From Misgurnus anguillicaudatus (Eukaryota; Chordata; Actinopteri; Cypriniformes; Cobitidae), in contig NC_073358.2 in assembly GCF_027580225.2 (NCBI RefSeq), positions 23,586,501-23,650,500 on the forward strand: a DNA stretch of 64,000 nt, in the 5' to 3' direction. Shown here piece by piece: positions 33,253 through 43,685 of the stretch. Each line of letters opens with the position of its first letter. Position 1 is the stretch's first letter. The translations under genes were made by a program, and so were the position numbers. The notes beneath the pieces are model-generated. The model searched no databases and was not told the origin of the DNA. It was given only the letters and a program-made list of their open reading frames with translations.

Positions 33253-35005
33253 GATGATGGATCGGTCGCTTCATGGGGTGCTGTAAGTATCACCATAATG
33301 TATCAATTCTAAAGGCCATTATGTTTACTTTTCATGTACATAATTGTGTTTAACAGTTAGATGTGATGTAGATATAATATTTTTAGATGCGTTGTCACAT
33401 TGTTGCTGTCTTTTGTGAGTAATGGCATATTTGGCTCGGGAATTTAGTGACTGCAGTACTGGAAGATTCCAGTAGGGGGCGTTGACAGGTGACTAGGGTC
33501 AAGCACGCGTTCATAGAACAATACACTGATCGAGGGAAATTCAGCGTGTTTCTTTGGCTGTTTCTCAATTCCAAGAACGCAAAGAACGGACTTGCGTCCT
33601 CGTGGAGATCGGTCTTGCCAGGCGACCTTGGAAGAACGAACTCGGAAGTTTTGCCGCAATGACTTCTGGGGCGTAAAGCGATTTCAGCAAGTCTGCACTC
33701 GATGCATCCTCGATATCAAGAACACATCCGGGTATTTTCATGCGTCCTCTGTTCTTGCGTTCTTGAGAATTGGAATGAACTTAGACCGTTAATGATGACG
33801 TAGAGCGAGGACACGAGGACGCAAGATCGCTGAAGAACGCATATTGAGAAACAGCCAGTGTCTCTATACCTGTTCCCTTATGGCAGGTAAAACCCCTAGA
33901 AAACCTATTATTTATTGCTTTAATGCTTCAGTGACTGTTGTGGGAATTATTATGAGTTTGTTTTATGCACTTTATTAGTTAAAAAGTAGCTAAACTGTGT
34001 TTAATGAAAAGTAGGTCACGCGTGGCGCACGTGAACCCCAAAATGATTGTTTCTAATGATGTGTATATTAAGGTTATGGCAATGCAAGTTTTATATGTAT
34101 TGATCAGGGTTTTTAAGTTTGTGTTTATACTATTAGTCGATGTGTTAAATGACTGGTCTAAAAGTAATAAACAGTGGTTAATGTGAATCGTTGTGCACAT
34201 GGCAGTTTAAGTGATTAACTGAATATCACGCAATGAGATGTAAATGAGACATATATGTATACTATTAATATGCATTATATTGCATTTGTCAATGTATGTG
34301 TTTTAATGAGAGAGAATTGTTGCGTTTGCTACCTGTTTATTTTTAGATCCTGCTTGCTATTACTGTTTGAATCATAGTGTTTAACCATGTAAATGTTTCT
34401 TTTCAGATTTCAAATAAGATGATAGACTGGGAGTGCAGGGTGTAAAAAGATTCATCGTTCAAGACTCCACCTCCTCAGACACCACAGACTAGAACATAGA
34501 CACTGCTCAAAAATAAGTCCACTTCCATGTATGTATCATGATTGCCCCTGCATGTTTCACACATTCGGTGAACTCAAAAGTCACCTGTGTAGAAGCCATG
34601 TAATGGATAATTCCTAATAAGTGATGTACTAAATTCTGGCAGCATCATTTTCATGTTCTTAATCTTTTTTGTTTCAGATTTTTTTAGCTTGAAGATTCTG
34701 AAGTGCACATTGAGAAGGAGCCACTGGAGCAATATACGGTTGTGCGTTACAGCTCTAATGCCCAAATGCATAGTGACCCAGTGAATGTCTCTGTTGTTCT
34801 TGAGGACGAATTGGTCCACTCCCCACCCACAACCAACTTCCAGAGGCCTTTCTTGTCCTGTTTGGTATTCCAGTATGCTTTTCACATACATATTCCAAAA
34901 GGACTTGCAAAAACATTTGTATTTGTGAAAAAAACTTTTGCTTGGCATGGAAGGGGTGGGAAACTGTCTCCTCACCTGCAAACATTAAAGAACGAGTTGA
35001 TGTAA
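33253..35005 (+). pseudogene. Remains of a transposon-borne C2H2 zinc-finger gene
   Basis: At 34440-34617 a frame encodes PLPCMYHDCPCMFHTFGELK then SHLCRSH, a C2H2 finger, preceded by HRSRLHLLRHHRLEHRHC. A later exon, 34688-35005 (acceptor ttttttag), encodes VNVSVVLEDELVHSPPT then FHIHIPKGLAKTFVFVKK and ends LQTLKNELM. This resembles the C-terminus of fish proteins with a SAM-type domain that often sit in transposons (recollection). A possible first exon with ATGATGGATCGG and a GTAAGT donor is at 33253. A stop lies just upstream of the finger frame, so the gene looks broken. Confidence 0.45.
33555..33857. mobile_element. MITE inside the CACTG element (303 bp)
   Basis: TGGCTGTTTCTCAATTCCAA on the left is inverted on the right as CATATTGAGAAACAGCCA. 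Internal GAACGCAAG / CTTGCGTTC-type repeats continue the pairing. Non-coding. Confidence 0.7.
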
Positions 35006-35699
35006 AGCATAACTTGTACCTCAGCACACACAAAAGACAAAAAGAGTTACTTAAATGTTATCTAACTGATGTTACTTTGATTTTTTACTTGTATCTTCTT
35101 AGTTCTTATTGACAAGTTATTGTATTAACAAACCGGTTCAGTTTAAGAAATTGTCATGTTTAATGCAACTGTGTGGTGTTAATATATAAAGTTGGCTGTT
35201 AAGCATTACTTGCTCATTTCTCATTTTATAAAATGCTGTTAAACAGTTTGAGCCTGTTAAAAGGTATGTTGTGTTGCTAAGAGAATTTAATTTTTGACTG
35301 AAAAATATTAAATGCTATTAAACAGTTATGTTACCTTGAACCCATTAAAAGGGTAACTTTACTTATGTGGGTTGCTAAACAGACTTTAATTTTTGACTGC
35401 AGATTTGTAAATTTAAGAGAGATGTTTAATGCAACTGTCTCATGCTAGTTTAAATGTATGAAATGTGCTGTGGAGCAATCCTTTTGTGAAATAAATTGCC
35501 AAAATTTTATTACATATGTCATGTGTTTCTGTGAAATTGCTGAAGCATTTTGATAAAGATTTTAGAAGTTGATTTAACCTGATATAGAAAATAAATAATT
35601 TGCTTAGCAAGAACTCAAATAGAAAAGTATAGTAAATGACACATATGATTTGCAAGAACTAAAAATACACAAGTTTAGTAAATTAAATGTTTGAGTTGC

Positions 35700-35925
35700 A
35701 AGAACTCAAAATATAACTGTGTAGTAATTAAAATGTATGATATGCAAAAACTCAAAATATAACTGTGAAGTAATTAAAATGTTTGATATGCAAAAACTCA
35801 AAATATAACTGTGTAGTAATTAAAATGTTTGATATGCAAAAACTCAAAATATAACTGTGTAGTAATTAAAATGTTTGATATGCAAAAACTCAAAATATAA
35901 CTGTGTAGTAATTAAAATGTTTGTG
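35700..35925. repeat. 45-bp minisatellite, about five copies
   Basis: The unit contains AAAACTCAAAATATAACTGT followed by GTAGTAATTAAAATGTTTGA and TATGC. Copies are nearly identical, with a few changes in the first. Confidence 0.9.
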
Positions 35926-37571
35926 TGAACTAACTTAGTACTTTCAGTTAGGTCCAATTAACATAAATGAGAACCAGAAACTCAAAACTTAGAAGTTCTG
36001 CATAATTAAAATCAGGATCATCAAAACTCAAAAGATTTGAGGCAACTGATTACCTCAAATTTTTTGAGTAATCCCAACTTATTCGGGTTTACAGTGTTGT
36101 TAGAAATGTAAGTGTCATAAAAGACTGAAAGCTCTATAATATATTTCGTTTGATGTCTGTGAATGCACAAATTTCTGTCAGCTGTGCACACTGTGCCCCC
36201 TTAAAAAAAAATTGGTGCATGATGCCCCTGCCATGGTTGCATAACAACAACCCAACATTGTTTTTTTTTAACCCAGCGTGGGGTCATTGGCTCCTACCCA
36301 GTCTCCTGAGGATGCGTATAAATAGCACGAAGTGTAAAACTCGTACAATACATACGCCAAATTCCACTTTGGCGTGCATATGATACGCAAGTCCTTCCCA
36401 TTCACTTAAACGGGGCATCTTTTTTGTCGTTTTATTTATAGGTTTCTCAATTTTTTTCTGTTTTTTAAACCATTTTCGCTTGGGTTTGGTTAGATTTTAG
36501 ATTTGCTTAATGATGTTATTTAATATGCAGGTTTCTCCATGTTTTTGTCCATATTTAAGCCATGGTCGCTTGGAGTTGGGGTTAGAGTTGGGGTTTGGGT
36601 TAGGATCAGTGATGCCACAGTTACTTTGAAAAAGTAATCTGATTACTGATTACTACTTTAAAAAGTAACTAAGTTACTTTACAGATTACTTGATTTTAAA
36701 AGTAACTAAGTTAGATTACAAGTTACTTTGTTAGTTACATTCCAGTAGCTGCCAACACCCCCACTGCCTCAACATTAAAAATGACAACCGGTTTTGCCAA
36801 CACTCACTTTATTGGAAGTGCATTTTTAACAGTAACGTCAACAATGTATCTCCTGACATTTTAAGTTGAACTGTTGTGTTTTAAAAAACTAAAATATATA
36901 TATATGAGTCTTTCTTGACTTCACTTAACATAAATAGGGGTGAGCAGGGGCCATTTTCAGAAAAACTTAATTTTAAAAGTTAATGTTTTAGACAGAGATA
37001 TCAACTACTATCAACTACTATCAAAACCAGCTGGAATTTTGAACAAATGTAAAACGACTTCTGTATAATTTTACTTTAAACAAGAGTACTGAATTGTTAC
37101 TTTTGACCTTGACAGCAGGGACGAAAGTAACACACAGGTGGGTCAAAAGTAACACAACAAAACATGATAGATTTTTGTGTTACACTTGTTTTTATTAAAT
37201 ATATATTACTATGACCTCTTTAATATGTAACTGCAAACTTATTTTGTCATTTATCTTTGTAAAAAATAATTAAATTACATTTTTATTTTTAAATTTCAGT
37301 TTTATCAAATGTTTCAAAAGCAACCAACAGTACAAACTTAAATTGCTGAGACTAAAAAAAATTCAATAGTTTAAACACTATGAAAATAAAATTAAATCAA
37401 ATTAGAATAATATCAATTTTTTACCATATTATACACAGTATTAGCAGCTGGACAAAACTAACAAGTGTTACTTTTGACCCGACAGGATCTACTTACTCTA
37501 TAAACTCGACTTACTTTTATTTTGAAAAACGTCTCGGTTACGTATGTAACCCTCGTTCCCTGAAGGAAGGG

Positions 37572-37740
37572 AACGGAGACGTCACGTCGTGACCGACGAA
37601 TTGGGAACCGCTTCGCGGGTGACCTATCTACTTCGAGAACTATCAAAAACGCCAATGAACTTGGCATGCAGGTATTTGCATAATGCCGGCGCCGCCCCGC
37701 CAGGTGCGTATATAAGGCACAGGTGCATAATACCAAATCA
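37572..37740. repeat. DIRS terminal inverted repeat, left (3' end)
   Basis: Matches the reverse complement of 43686-43850 over about 165 bp, from GACGTCACGTCGTGACCGAC to CATAATACCAAATCAGCT. It includes GCGTATATAAGGCAC, a possible TATA box. The left end extends outward to about 37529 with sequence repeated, inverted, in the internal complementary region. Confidence 0.85.
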
Positions 37741-37819
37741 GCTATATTATTGCTGAGAAGCCGAGCAACAGTGCCCGGCCTGAACAGCAATGGAACAGCA
37801 AACTGTGGCGACGGGACGT

Positions 37820-37925
37820 GACGTCTCCGTTCCCTTCCTTCAGGGAACGAGGGTTACATACGTAACCGAGACGTTCCCTTTCAGTCGGTCACTACGACGT
37901 CACGTCGTGACCGACGAATTGGGAA
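37820..37925. repeat. DIRS internal complementary region
   Basis: The first half (37820-37873) is the reverse complement of the left outer end (ACGTCTCGGTTACGTATGTA and onward, 37529-37580). The second half (37868-37925) is the reverse complement of the right outer end (43829-43875, GTAGTGACCGACTGAAAGGG and around). Joining both termini in one internal site is the DIRS-1 hallmark for forming a circular intermediate. Confidence 0.87.
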
Positions 37926-38511
37926 TCCCTACCAAAACGCCACTGCAGCTGAACCCTTCCAGTGCCTGCAAAAGCCCTCCGCCCTCCACATAAGGGGCGG
38001 AACCTAAGGCGAAATGCAGAAGGCCGGTCACTACCTGTTCCTTAACCCACGATAGTGAAGCAGCGAACTGGGAGAAGCGTCTAAACTGAGCGGAGCTAGA
38101 ACACTGCGGAAGCCATCCCCTAAGAAGGTTAAATGGATGACATAAAATATATGAAACAACCGACAGGTTGCTCAAAATAAAGTCTCTGAACAATACATGG
38201 TATGTTGAGAGATGCAGAGCAGGCTCTGCTAAGGAAAAACGTGGAGGATTAGAACCCCACGGACTATACACACAAATGAACCCCACGTAGGGGACAAATG
38301 TGGATGCCTAGCCTACACAGGTTTACCGAGAATACATCAGTGATAGGTTGACAGCGGATGCTCCGCAACACCAGCTATCAGGGCGGTGGAGGAGAGGCAA
38401 AAACAGTTTTTTAGACGTTTTTGCCCCGATGGCCTTCCATAATGGTGCAAATGTGCAGCACCAAAATAGAGGCTCCAAGCCGACACACGAGCCGACCCTC
38501 GGCATTCTTAA

Positions 38512-39510
38512 CTAGTTAGTAGAAAGAACCCGAGTGGAAACCGGTTCGACACGAACACTATAGAATCTTGTGAACGTATTAGGTGTCGCCCAGCCTGCAG
38601 CTCTACAAATATCTGTTAGCGAGGAACCGCGAGCCAGTGCCCAAGATGATGCCACACTGCGAGTAGAGTGGGCACGTAAATTAAATGGACAAGGCACATT
38701 CTGCTTTTGATATGCAAGGGCTATAGTATCCACAATCCAATGGGACATCCTCTGCTTGGTGACAGCTTTTCCTTTCTGCTGACCACCGTAACAAACAAAG
38801 AGCTGATCTGAGGTCCTAAAACTTTGCGTTCTGTCTATATACACACGTAGTGCACGAACAGGACATAACAAAGCCATGGCTGGTTCTGCCTCCTCCAAAG
38901 GCAGTGCTTGGAGATTCACCACTTGATCTCTAAAAGGAGTGGTGGGAACTTTGGGCACAAAGCCGGGCCGGGGTCTCAGTGTTACGCTGGATGCAGCCGG
39001 CCCGAACTGAAGGCACGATTCATCGACCGAAAATGCATGAATATCCCCTATCCTCTTAACAGAAGCCAAAGCAAGGAGAGTTAAAGTTTTCATTGTAAGA
39101 AACTTAACACTCACACTATGCAGAGGCTCGAATGGGGCTTCCTGGAGTGATTTCAGCACCAAGGACAGGTCCCAAGGAGGAATAGAGGGGGGACGCGAAG
39201 GATTCAGTCTTCGAGCGCCTCTGAGAAATCTAATGACTAGGTCGTGCTGACCCACTGTTCTACCGTTTACGGGTGAATGGTGAGCTGATATCGCAGCGAT
39301 ATCGACTTTAATAGTGGAGGGTGCCAGCCTATTCTCCAAGCGACGCTGGAGATATAAAAGCACAACACTAATCGGGCATTCTCGGGGGTTTTCACTTCGG
39401 GAAGAACACCAGTCGACAAACAGGTTCCATTTAAGCGCGTAAGCCTGTCTCGTAGACGGCGCTCGCGCAGCAGCAATAGTGTTAGATACCTCTTGCGGTA
39501 AATCACTCAT
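38512..39510 (-). CDS. DIRS ORF3, tyrosine recombinase (332 aa)
   Basis: Integrates the circular DNA intermediate (family role). The start ATG at 39510 overlaps the ORF2 stop (ATGA), which suggests coupled re-initiation. The N-terminal SAM-like core-binding region includes STRQAYALKWNLFVDWC. Catalytic residues: Arg in VKRIGDIHAF, the HxxR box in RAHSTRSVASSW, and the nucleophile Tyr in FTRFYSV. All expected key residues are visible. The same frame is open a further 676 codons upstream, inside ORF2, but that part looks like a shadow frame. Confidence 0.9.
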   Translation of the reverse strand: MSDLPQEVSNTIAAARAPSTRQAYALKWNLFVDWCSSRSENPRECPISVVLLYLQRRLENRLAPSTIKVDIAAISAHHSPVNGRTVGQHDLVIRFLRGARRLNPSRPPSIPPWDLSLVLKSLQEAPFEPLHSVSVKFLTMKTLTLLALASVKRIGDIHAFSVDESCLQFGPAASSVTLRPRPGFVPKVPTTPFRDQVVNLQALPLEEAEPAMALLCPVRALRVYIDRTQSFRTSDQLFVCYGGQQKGKAVTKQRMSHWIVDTIALAYQKQNVPCPFNLRAHSTRSVASSWALARGSSLTDICRAAGWATPNTFTRFYSVRVEPVSTRVLSTN

Positions 39511-41885
39511 ATCCTCCGTGCCCCGTCCAGAGACCACACATGGAGGTTCCACAGGTCGGGGCGCGGGTGCCATAATGTGCCCTCTTGTTGAGAAAGAAGG
39601 TCCTTCCTCAGGGGAATCTTCCACGGAGGGGCTGTCGCGAGGAGAGAGAGTTCTGGAAACCAGCTCCTGGTTGTCCAATACGGTGCCACCAACAGCACGC
39701 TCTCCTCGTCCTCCCGGATTTTGCATAAGGTTTGCGCAATGAGGCTCACCGGAGGGAACGCGTATTTGCGCATGTTTCGCGGCCAGCTGTGTGCCAATGC
39801 ATCCACGCCGAGCGAGTCGTCGGCTAGTGAATAGAACAGGCGACAATGGGTCGTCTCTGGGGAAGCAAACAGATCTATCTGCGCTTTGCCGAAACGTCTC
39901 CAAATTTGCTGAACCGCAATGGGGTGGAGTCGCCATTCGCCGGGACGCGCAGCCCGAGAGAGCGCATCCGCCTCTACATTGAGCGTGCCCGGGATGTAAA
40001 TGGCACGAAGAGACCTCAAATTCTTCTGCCTCCAAGTGAGGAGGTGACGGGCGAGATGCGACAGGTGACGCGAGCATAAACCGCCTTGACGATTGATGTA
40101 CGCCACGGTCGCAGTGTTGTCTGTACGAACTAATACATCTTTGCCCCGTAACTCGTTGCTGAAACGGACGAGCGCAAGATATACAGCCCACATTTCCCGG
40201 CAGTTTATGTGCCAATGCAGCTGGGGTGTCGTCCAGACCCCCGAAGCCGCAAGCCCATCGTACGTGGCCCCCCACCCCGTGTCTGACGCATCTGTGCATA
40301 CTATCGCGTGCCTGGAGACCTGTCTCAGAGGCACACCGGCTCGGAGAAACGCACGGTCTGACCACGGAGTGAAAGTGCGACGACACGCAGGTGTAATGAT
40401 AACACGGTGAATGCCGCGCAACCACGCTCTCCTCGGGACTCGATCGTGAAGCCAACGCTGAAGCGGTCGCATATGAAGCAGTCCGAGCGGAGTTACAGCT
40501 GCGGCTGCTGCCATATGCCCCAAAAGCTTCTGAAATTGTTTCAGCGGGACCGCGCTCTTGCTCTTGAATGTATTCAGGCAAGTCAGAATCGACTGTACAT
40601 GCGCTTCTGTTAGACGAGCTGTCAAATCGATCGAGTCCAGTTCCATACCGAGAAAAGAGATTCTCTGCACGGGGCAAAGCTTGCTCTTTTCCCAGTTGAC
40701 CCGAAGACCCAAACGAGCGAGGTGTTTTAAAGTTAAATCTCTGTGATCGCACAGCGTCTGACGTGTTTGAGCTATTATTAGCCAATCGTCCAGATACGCG
40801 AGAATGCGCACACCTCTCTCTCTCAGGGGTTTTAAAGCCCCCTCCACTACTTTGGTGAATACACGGGGCGACAGAGAGAGCCCGAATGGGAGGACTTTGT
40901 ACTGGTATGCTCGCCCCTCGAACGCAAAGCGGAGAAACGGCCTGTGTCGGGGGAGAATCGATACGTGAAAGTACGCGTCCTTCAGGTCGATAGATGCGAA
41001 CCAATCGTTTGGACGAATGCATGGAAATATGCATTTGGGCGTCAGCATTTTGAACGGCATTCTGTGAAGTGCACGGTTCAGCGAACGCAGGTCCAGGATC
41101 GGTCGCAAGCCGCCGCTTTTCTTGGGTACAATAAAGTAAGGGCTGTAAAACCCCGACCTCATCTCGGCTGGAGGGACCGGCTGAATCGCGTCTTTCGCCA
41201 ATAAGACAGCGATCTCCGCACGGAGGACGTGCGCATCGGCAGCTCTCACCGTAGTGAACCGAACGCCGGAGAATTTGGGGGGACGCCGGGCAAATTGGAT
41301 CGCATAGCCGAGACGAATCGTGCGTAAAAGCCAACGCGACGGGCTGGGAAGCTGTTCCCACGCCCCCAGATACCGTGCGAGAGGGACTAAAGGCACGATC
41401 GGTGTACCCGCGGCGGGCGCAACGGAGGTGATCGCCGGTGTGTGCGTAACGGCCGCACCGACAGCAGTGTTGTGTGTGATAACACTCACCTGAGTCCGTT
41501 GCTGGGTGGTTGAGTAAGGGAGGCTCTGCTGAAGACACCTCACACCACTCGATGCACCCTCTGGCGAAGGAGGAGGGAGACGATGGGTTATGAGCCCGTA
41601 GCTGTCTCCTACCGGCTGAGAGCGCGGTGGGGTTATGAGCCCGTGCGTCGCTCTCGTTCTCCTCTGATGAGTCGGAGAACGAGGGGGGGTTATGAGCCCT
41701 CTCGTATCTCCGGAGCTCATCTGAAGACCTAGAGATGGAAGTGGAATTCGCTCTTTTTGTGGATTTGTGGGTGCCGACTGAAAAGTCGGCGGAACAGAAA
41801 AATGAAACAAAAGATTCCCCAACCGGCCCTCCTCCGGTGGGGGGAGTGGTGCCTTCACCATCTCCCGAAGAGCGATCCCCTCCAT
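39507..41885 (-). CDS. DIRS ORF2, reverse transcriptase and RNase H
   Basis: The frame is open from 42200, but the first 105 codons overlap ORF1 and look like its shadow. The ATG at 41885 (MEGIALREMV), 17 nt after ORF1's stop, is the likely start, giving 792 residues. RT motifs: GFYSPYFIVPKKSGGLRPIL, LPFGLSLSPRVF and YLDDW (catalytic). RNase H follows: TDASDTGWGA, NCREMWAV, RTDNTATVAYINRQGG and NVEADALSR hold the acidic residues. The C-terminal segment with QIDLFASPETTHC and LLVAPYW corresponds to the region after RNase H in DIRS elements, sometimes described as methyltransferase-like; I cannot confirm activity. The stop overlaps the ORF3 start as ATGA. Confidence 0.9.
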   Translation of the reverse strand: MEGIALREMVKAPLPPPEEGRLGNLLFHFSVPPTFQSAPTNPQKERIPLPSLGLQMSSGDTRGLITPPRSPTHQRRTRATHGLITPPRSQPVGDSYGLITHRLPPPSPEGASSGVRCLQQSLPYSTTQQRTQVSVITHNTAVGAAVTHTPAITSVAPAAGTPIVPLVPLARYLGAWEQLPSPSRWLLRTIRLGYAIQFARRPPKFSGVRFTTVRAADAHVLRAEIAVLLAKDAIQPVPPAEMRSGFYSPYFIVPKKSGGLRPILDLRSLNRALHRMPFKMLTPKCIFPCIRPNDWFASIDLKDAYFHVSILPRHRPFLRFAFEGRAYQYKVLPFGLSLSPRVFTKVVEGALKPLRERGVRILAYLDDWLIIAQTRQTLCDHRDLTLKHLARLGLRVNWEKSKLCPVQRISFLGMELDSIDLTARLTEAHVQSILTCLNTFKSKSAVPLKQFQKLLGHMAAAAAVTPLGLLHMRPLQRWLHDRVPRRAWLRGIHRVIITPACRRTFTPWSDRAFLRAGVPLRQVSRHAIVCTDASDTGWGATYDGLAASGVWTTPQLHWHINCREMWAVYLALVRFSNELRGKDVLVRTDNTATVAYINRQGGLCSRHLSHLARHLLTWRQKNLRSLRAIYIPGTLNVEADALSRAARPGEWRLHPIAVQQIWRRFGKAQIDLFASPETTHCRLFYSLADDSLGVDALAHSWPRNMRKYAFPPVSLIAQTLCKIREDEESVLLVAPYWTTRSWFPELSLLATAPPWKIPLRKDLLSQQEGTLWHPRPDLWNLHVWSLDGARRI

Positions 41886-41901
41886 CTCTAGGTCGCCCGT
41901 C

Positions 41902-43350
41902 TCAGGGCCGCTTTGATCTTCTTTTACCACCCTTTGCAGCGGGCTGAGCGGGCGGGGCGGGCTGCTGACGACCGGTTCCTCGCTTCTTAGAAGAGCCCCG
42001 GGGAGGAACGGAGGCGGCCGCCGCAGGACGCCCTCGGCGAGGAGCAGGCTGAGGCGCCGACGTGGATGGGGCAGGCGCAGGACGCTTCCGACGTGGCATG
42101 ATCTGAGCGATGGCCTCAGTCTGCTTCTTGGCCGCGGAGAATTGCTGGGCAAACTCCTCGACCGTCTCGCCGAACAGGCCGGTCTGGGAAACCGGAGCAT
42201 TCAGGAGCCGGGTTTTATCGGCGTCCTTCATGTCCGCCAGACACAGCCAGAGATGGCGTTCCTGGACTACCAGGGTAGACATCGCACGCCCGACGGCGCG
42301 TGCGGTGACCTTGGTCGCACGAAGCGCCAGATCTGTAGCCGCACGTAGTTCAGAGAACTCCGCCGAGTCGTGACCTCCCGCGTGCAGATCCCTCAGAGCC
42401 TTAGCCTGATGAACCTGCAGCAATGCCATGGCATGCAGGGCAGAGGCTGCCTCCCCACAAGCCTTGTAAGCAGCACCGGACAGCGCCGAAGACTGCTTAC
42501 AGGCCCGTGAGGGGAGAGTAGGCTGGTCCCGCCAGGAGGAAGCGACACCGGCCGGACACAACTGCATCGCGACCGGGCGCTCCACTGACGGGATACCAGT
42601 GTACCCCTTGGCATCTCCACCCTCGAGAGAGGTGAGAGGTGAAGGCTGATACGGCCGGTTCCGGGCGGAAAACGGGGTTTTCCACGACCGCGTCAGCTCT
42701 TCATGCACCTCGGGGAAGAAAGGCACCGGGGGCGAGGACTGAGAAGCCCTGGCACCCCCGAAGAACCCATCATCGAGGCGGGACGGTTCAGGTGGGGGAG
42801 GTTTAGTCCACTCCAAGCCGACCGCCTCCGCCGCCCGAGCGAGCATGGCTGCCATCTCAGGGTCGAACGCAGAAGCCGCAACCTGGCCCGAAGGCGGGAG
42901 CGGATCCGGATCGACGTCTGAGGCTGACAACCCCCCCTCCGACGTTACGGTGGATATCGCGTCAGGTGGAGGCTCGACAGAGCGCGAGGACACCGTAGAA
43001 CACGGGCCACTCGTCTCCATCGGGACCTCCACTGGCAACGGATCAGGGCGCTGGGAGCTACTGGACGAACCAGCAGACCGACCCAGCACCATTATACGGA
43101 GGTCATCCTTCGCCAATCTGGTAGCTGCGCCCTTAGCAGCACCAGACTGGGAAGGCGGGGGCCGTTGCCGGAGGAACGACACCCGTCTCCGCAAATCCGC
43201 TATAGTCATGCCCTCGCAGACGGGGCATGAACTATCACGCAACGCTGCCTCTGCGTGCTGGAGCCCCAGACACGAGAGACAACGCTTGTGGCCATCCTGG
43301 GGGGCGATAAACACACCGCATCCAGAAACGGAGCACGGACGGAAATCCAT
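41902..43350 (-). CDS. DIRS ORF1, gag-like protein (482 aa)
   Basis: Likely nucleic-acid-binding structural protein. The N-terminus has two Cys/His clusters: CSVSGCG, then HKRCLSC, and CPVCEG, which could form zinc fingers. The middle is Pro/Ser-rich. Residues about 270-400 are Ala-rich and probably helical. The C-terminus is basic and proline-rich (PAPAPSTSAPQPAPRRGRP and onward). The frame is intact and is the first ORF in the element. The call rests on position and composition, since gag-like proteins are poorly conserved. Confidence 0.75.
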   Translation of the reverse strand: MDFRPCSVSGCGVFIAPQDGHKRCLSCLGLQHAEAALRDSSCPVCEGMTIADLRRRVSFLRQRPPPSQSGAAKGAATRLAKDDLRIMVLGRSAGSSSSSQRPDPLPVEVPMETSGPCSTVSSRSVEPPPDAISTVTSEGGLSASDVDPDPLPPSGQVAASAFDPEMAAMLARAAEAVGLEWTKPPPPEPSRLDDGFFGGARASQSSPPVPFFPEVHEELTRSWKTPFSARNRPYQPSPLTSLEGGDAKGYTGIPSVERPVAMQLCPAGVASSWRDQPTLPSRACKQSSALSGAAYKACGEAASALHAMALLQVHQAKALRDLHAGGHDSAEFSELRAATDLALRATKVTARAVGRAMSTLVVQERHLWLCLADMKDADKTRLLNAPVSQTGLFGETVEEFAQQFSAAKKQTEAIAQIMPRRKRPAPAPSTSAPQPAPRRGRPAAAASVPPRGSSKKRGTGRQQPAPPAQPAAKGGKRRSKRP

Positions 43351-43685
43351 CTTTAAAAAGACGACCCCGACCGTGACACGAATGAGTGGCTGTCTTTAAA
43401 AAGACACAAAGCTCAAACGTGCTGCTCTTTTAGGGAAATCACTCTTTTGTGCGAGCTGGTGAAACACACAGGGAGAGGCAAACGCACTCACTCGAACTCA
43501 AGTCCTAAATTAAAGAGACAGAGAGAGAGAGAAAGGGTGGAAAAAACACTGCGAGCCTCCACTGAGGTGTCTTTGCCCAACCAACTTCAGCAAGCTGAGA
43601 TATTCTTTTCCCACACAGCACAGGATCTACGAAGATCAGTAACAGCTTCTCGAGAGCAGATGTCTGCCGGCTTCGAAGCAATAAA

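Larger units (their letters stand above)
32969..36096 (+). mobile_element. CACTG-ended (EnSpm/CACTA-like) element carrying gene remains (nest 1, inner)
   Basis: CACTGTAAACCCGAAT at the left end is inverted at the right as ATTCGGGTTTACAGTG. The CACTG terminus and TT on both outer sides fit a CACTA-type element, although the target duplication is too short to prove. Inside are a MITE (33555), zinc-finger and 3' exon remains (34440-35005), a roughly 115-bp duplication (35220-35400) and a 45-bp minisatellite. Confidence 0.65.
32088..36230. mobile_element. hAT element with 8-bp target duplication, carrying a nested element (nest 1, middle)
   Basis: Begins CAGAGGCGTCATGAGC and ends GCATGATGCCCCTG. 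CCATGGTT flanks both sides (32080-32087 and 36231-36238). Most of its 4.1 kb is the CACTG-ended insertion at 32969-36096. A tandem 18-bp repeat (TCAGCGCAGCTGCAGATG, twice) lies near 32317. Confidence 0.82.
32021..36276. mobile_element. CTGGGTTAAAA-ended element split by a hAT (nest 1, outer shell)
   Basis: CTGGGTTAAAATTG at 32021 is mirrored by TTTTTTAACCCAG ending at 36276, with repeated CTGGGTT motifs inside. Its two halves are separated by the 32088-36230 hAT element, whose target duplication lies in this sequence. Confidence 0.6.

Noticed and set aside
35700..35925. A CRISPR-like array
   Set aside because: Direct head-to-tail 45-bp repeats without spacers, in a vertebrate transposon; a minisatellite.
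38512..41538. A single 1008-residue protein in the DIRS element
   Set aside because: Only the last 332 residues show recombinase motifs; the rest overlaps the RT/RNase H ORF and looks like its shadow. The ATG at 39510 is the better start. Kept only as a finding.
41902..42200. RT ORF starting at 42200
   Set aside because: The first 105 codons overlap gag-like ORF1 in another frame and have shadow-like Arg/Pro/Ser composition; 41885 is preferred.
42110..43399. Plus-strand open frames opposite DIRS ORF1
   Set aside because: Antisense shadows of a G+C-rich coding region.
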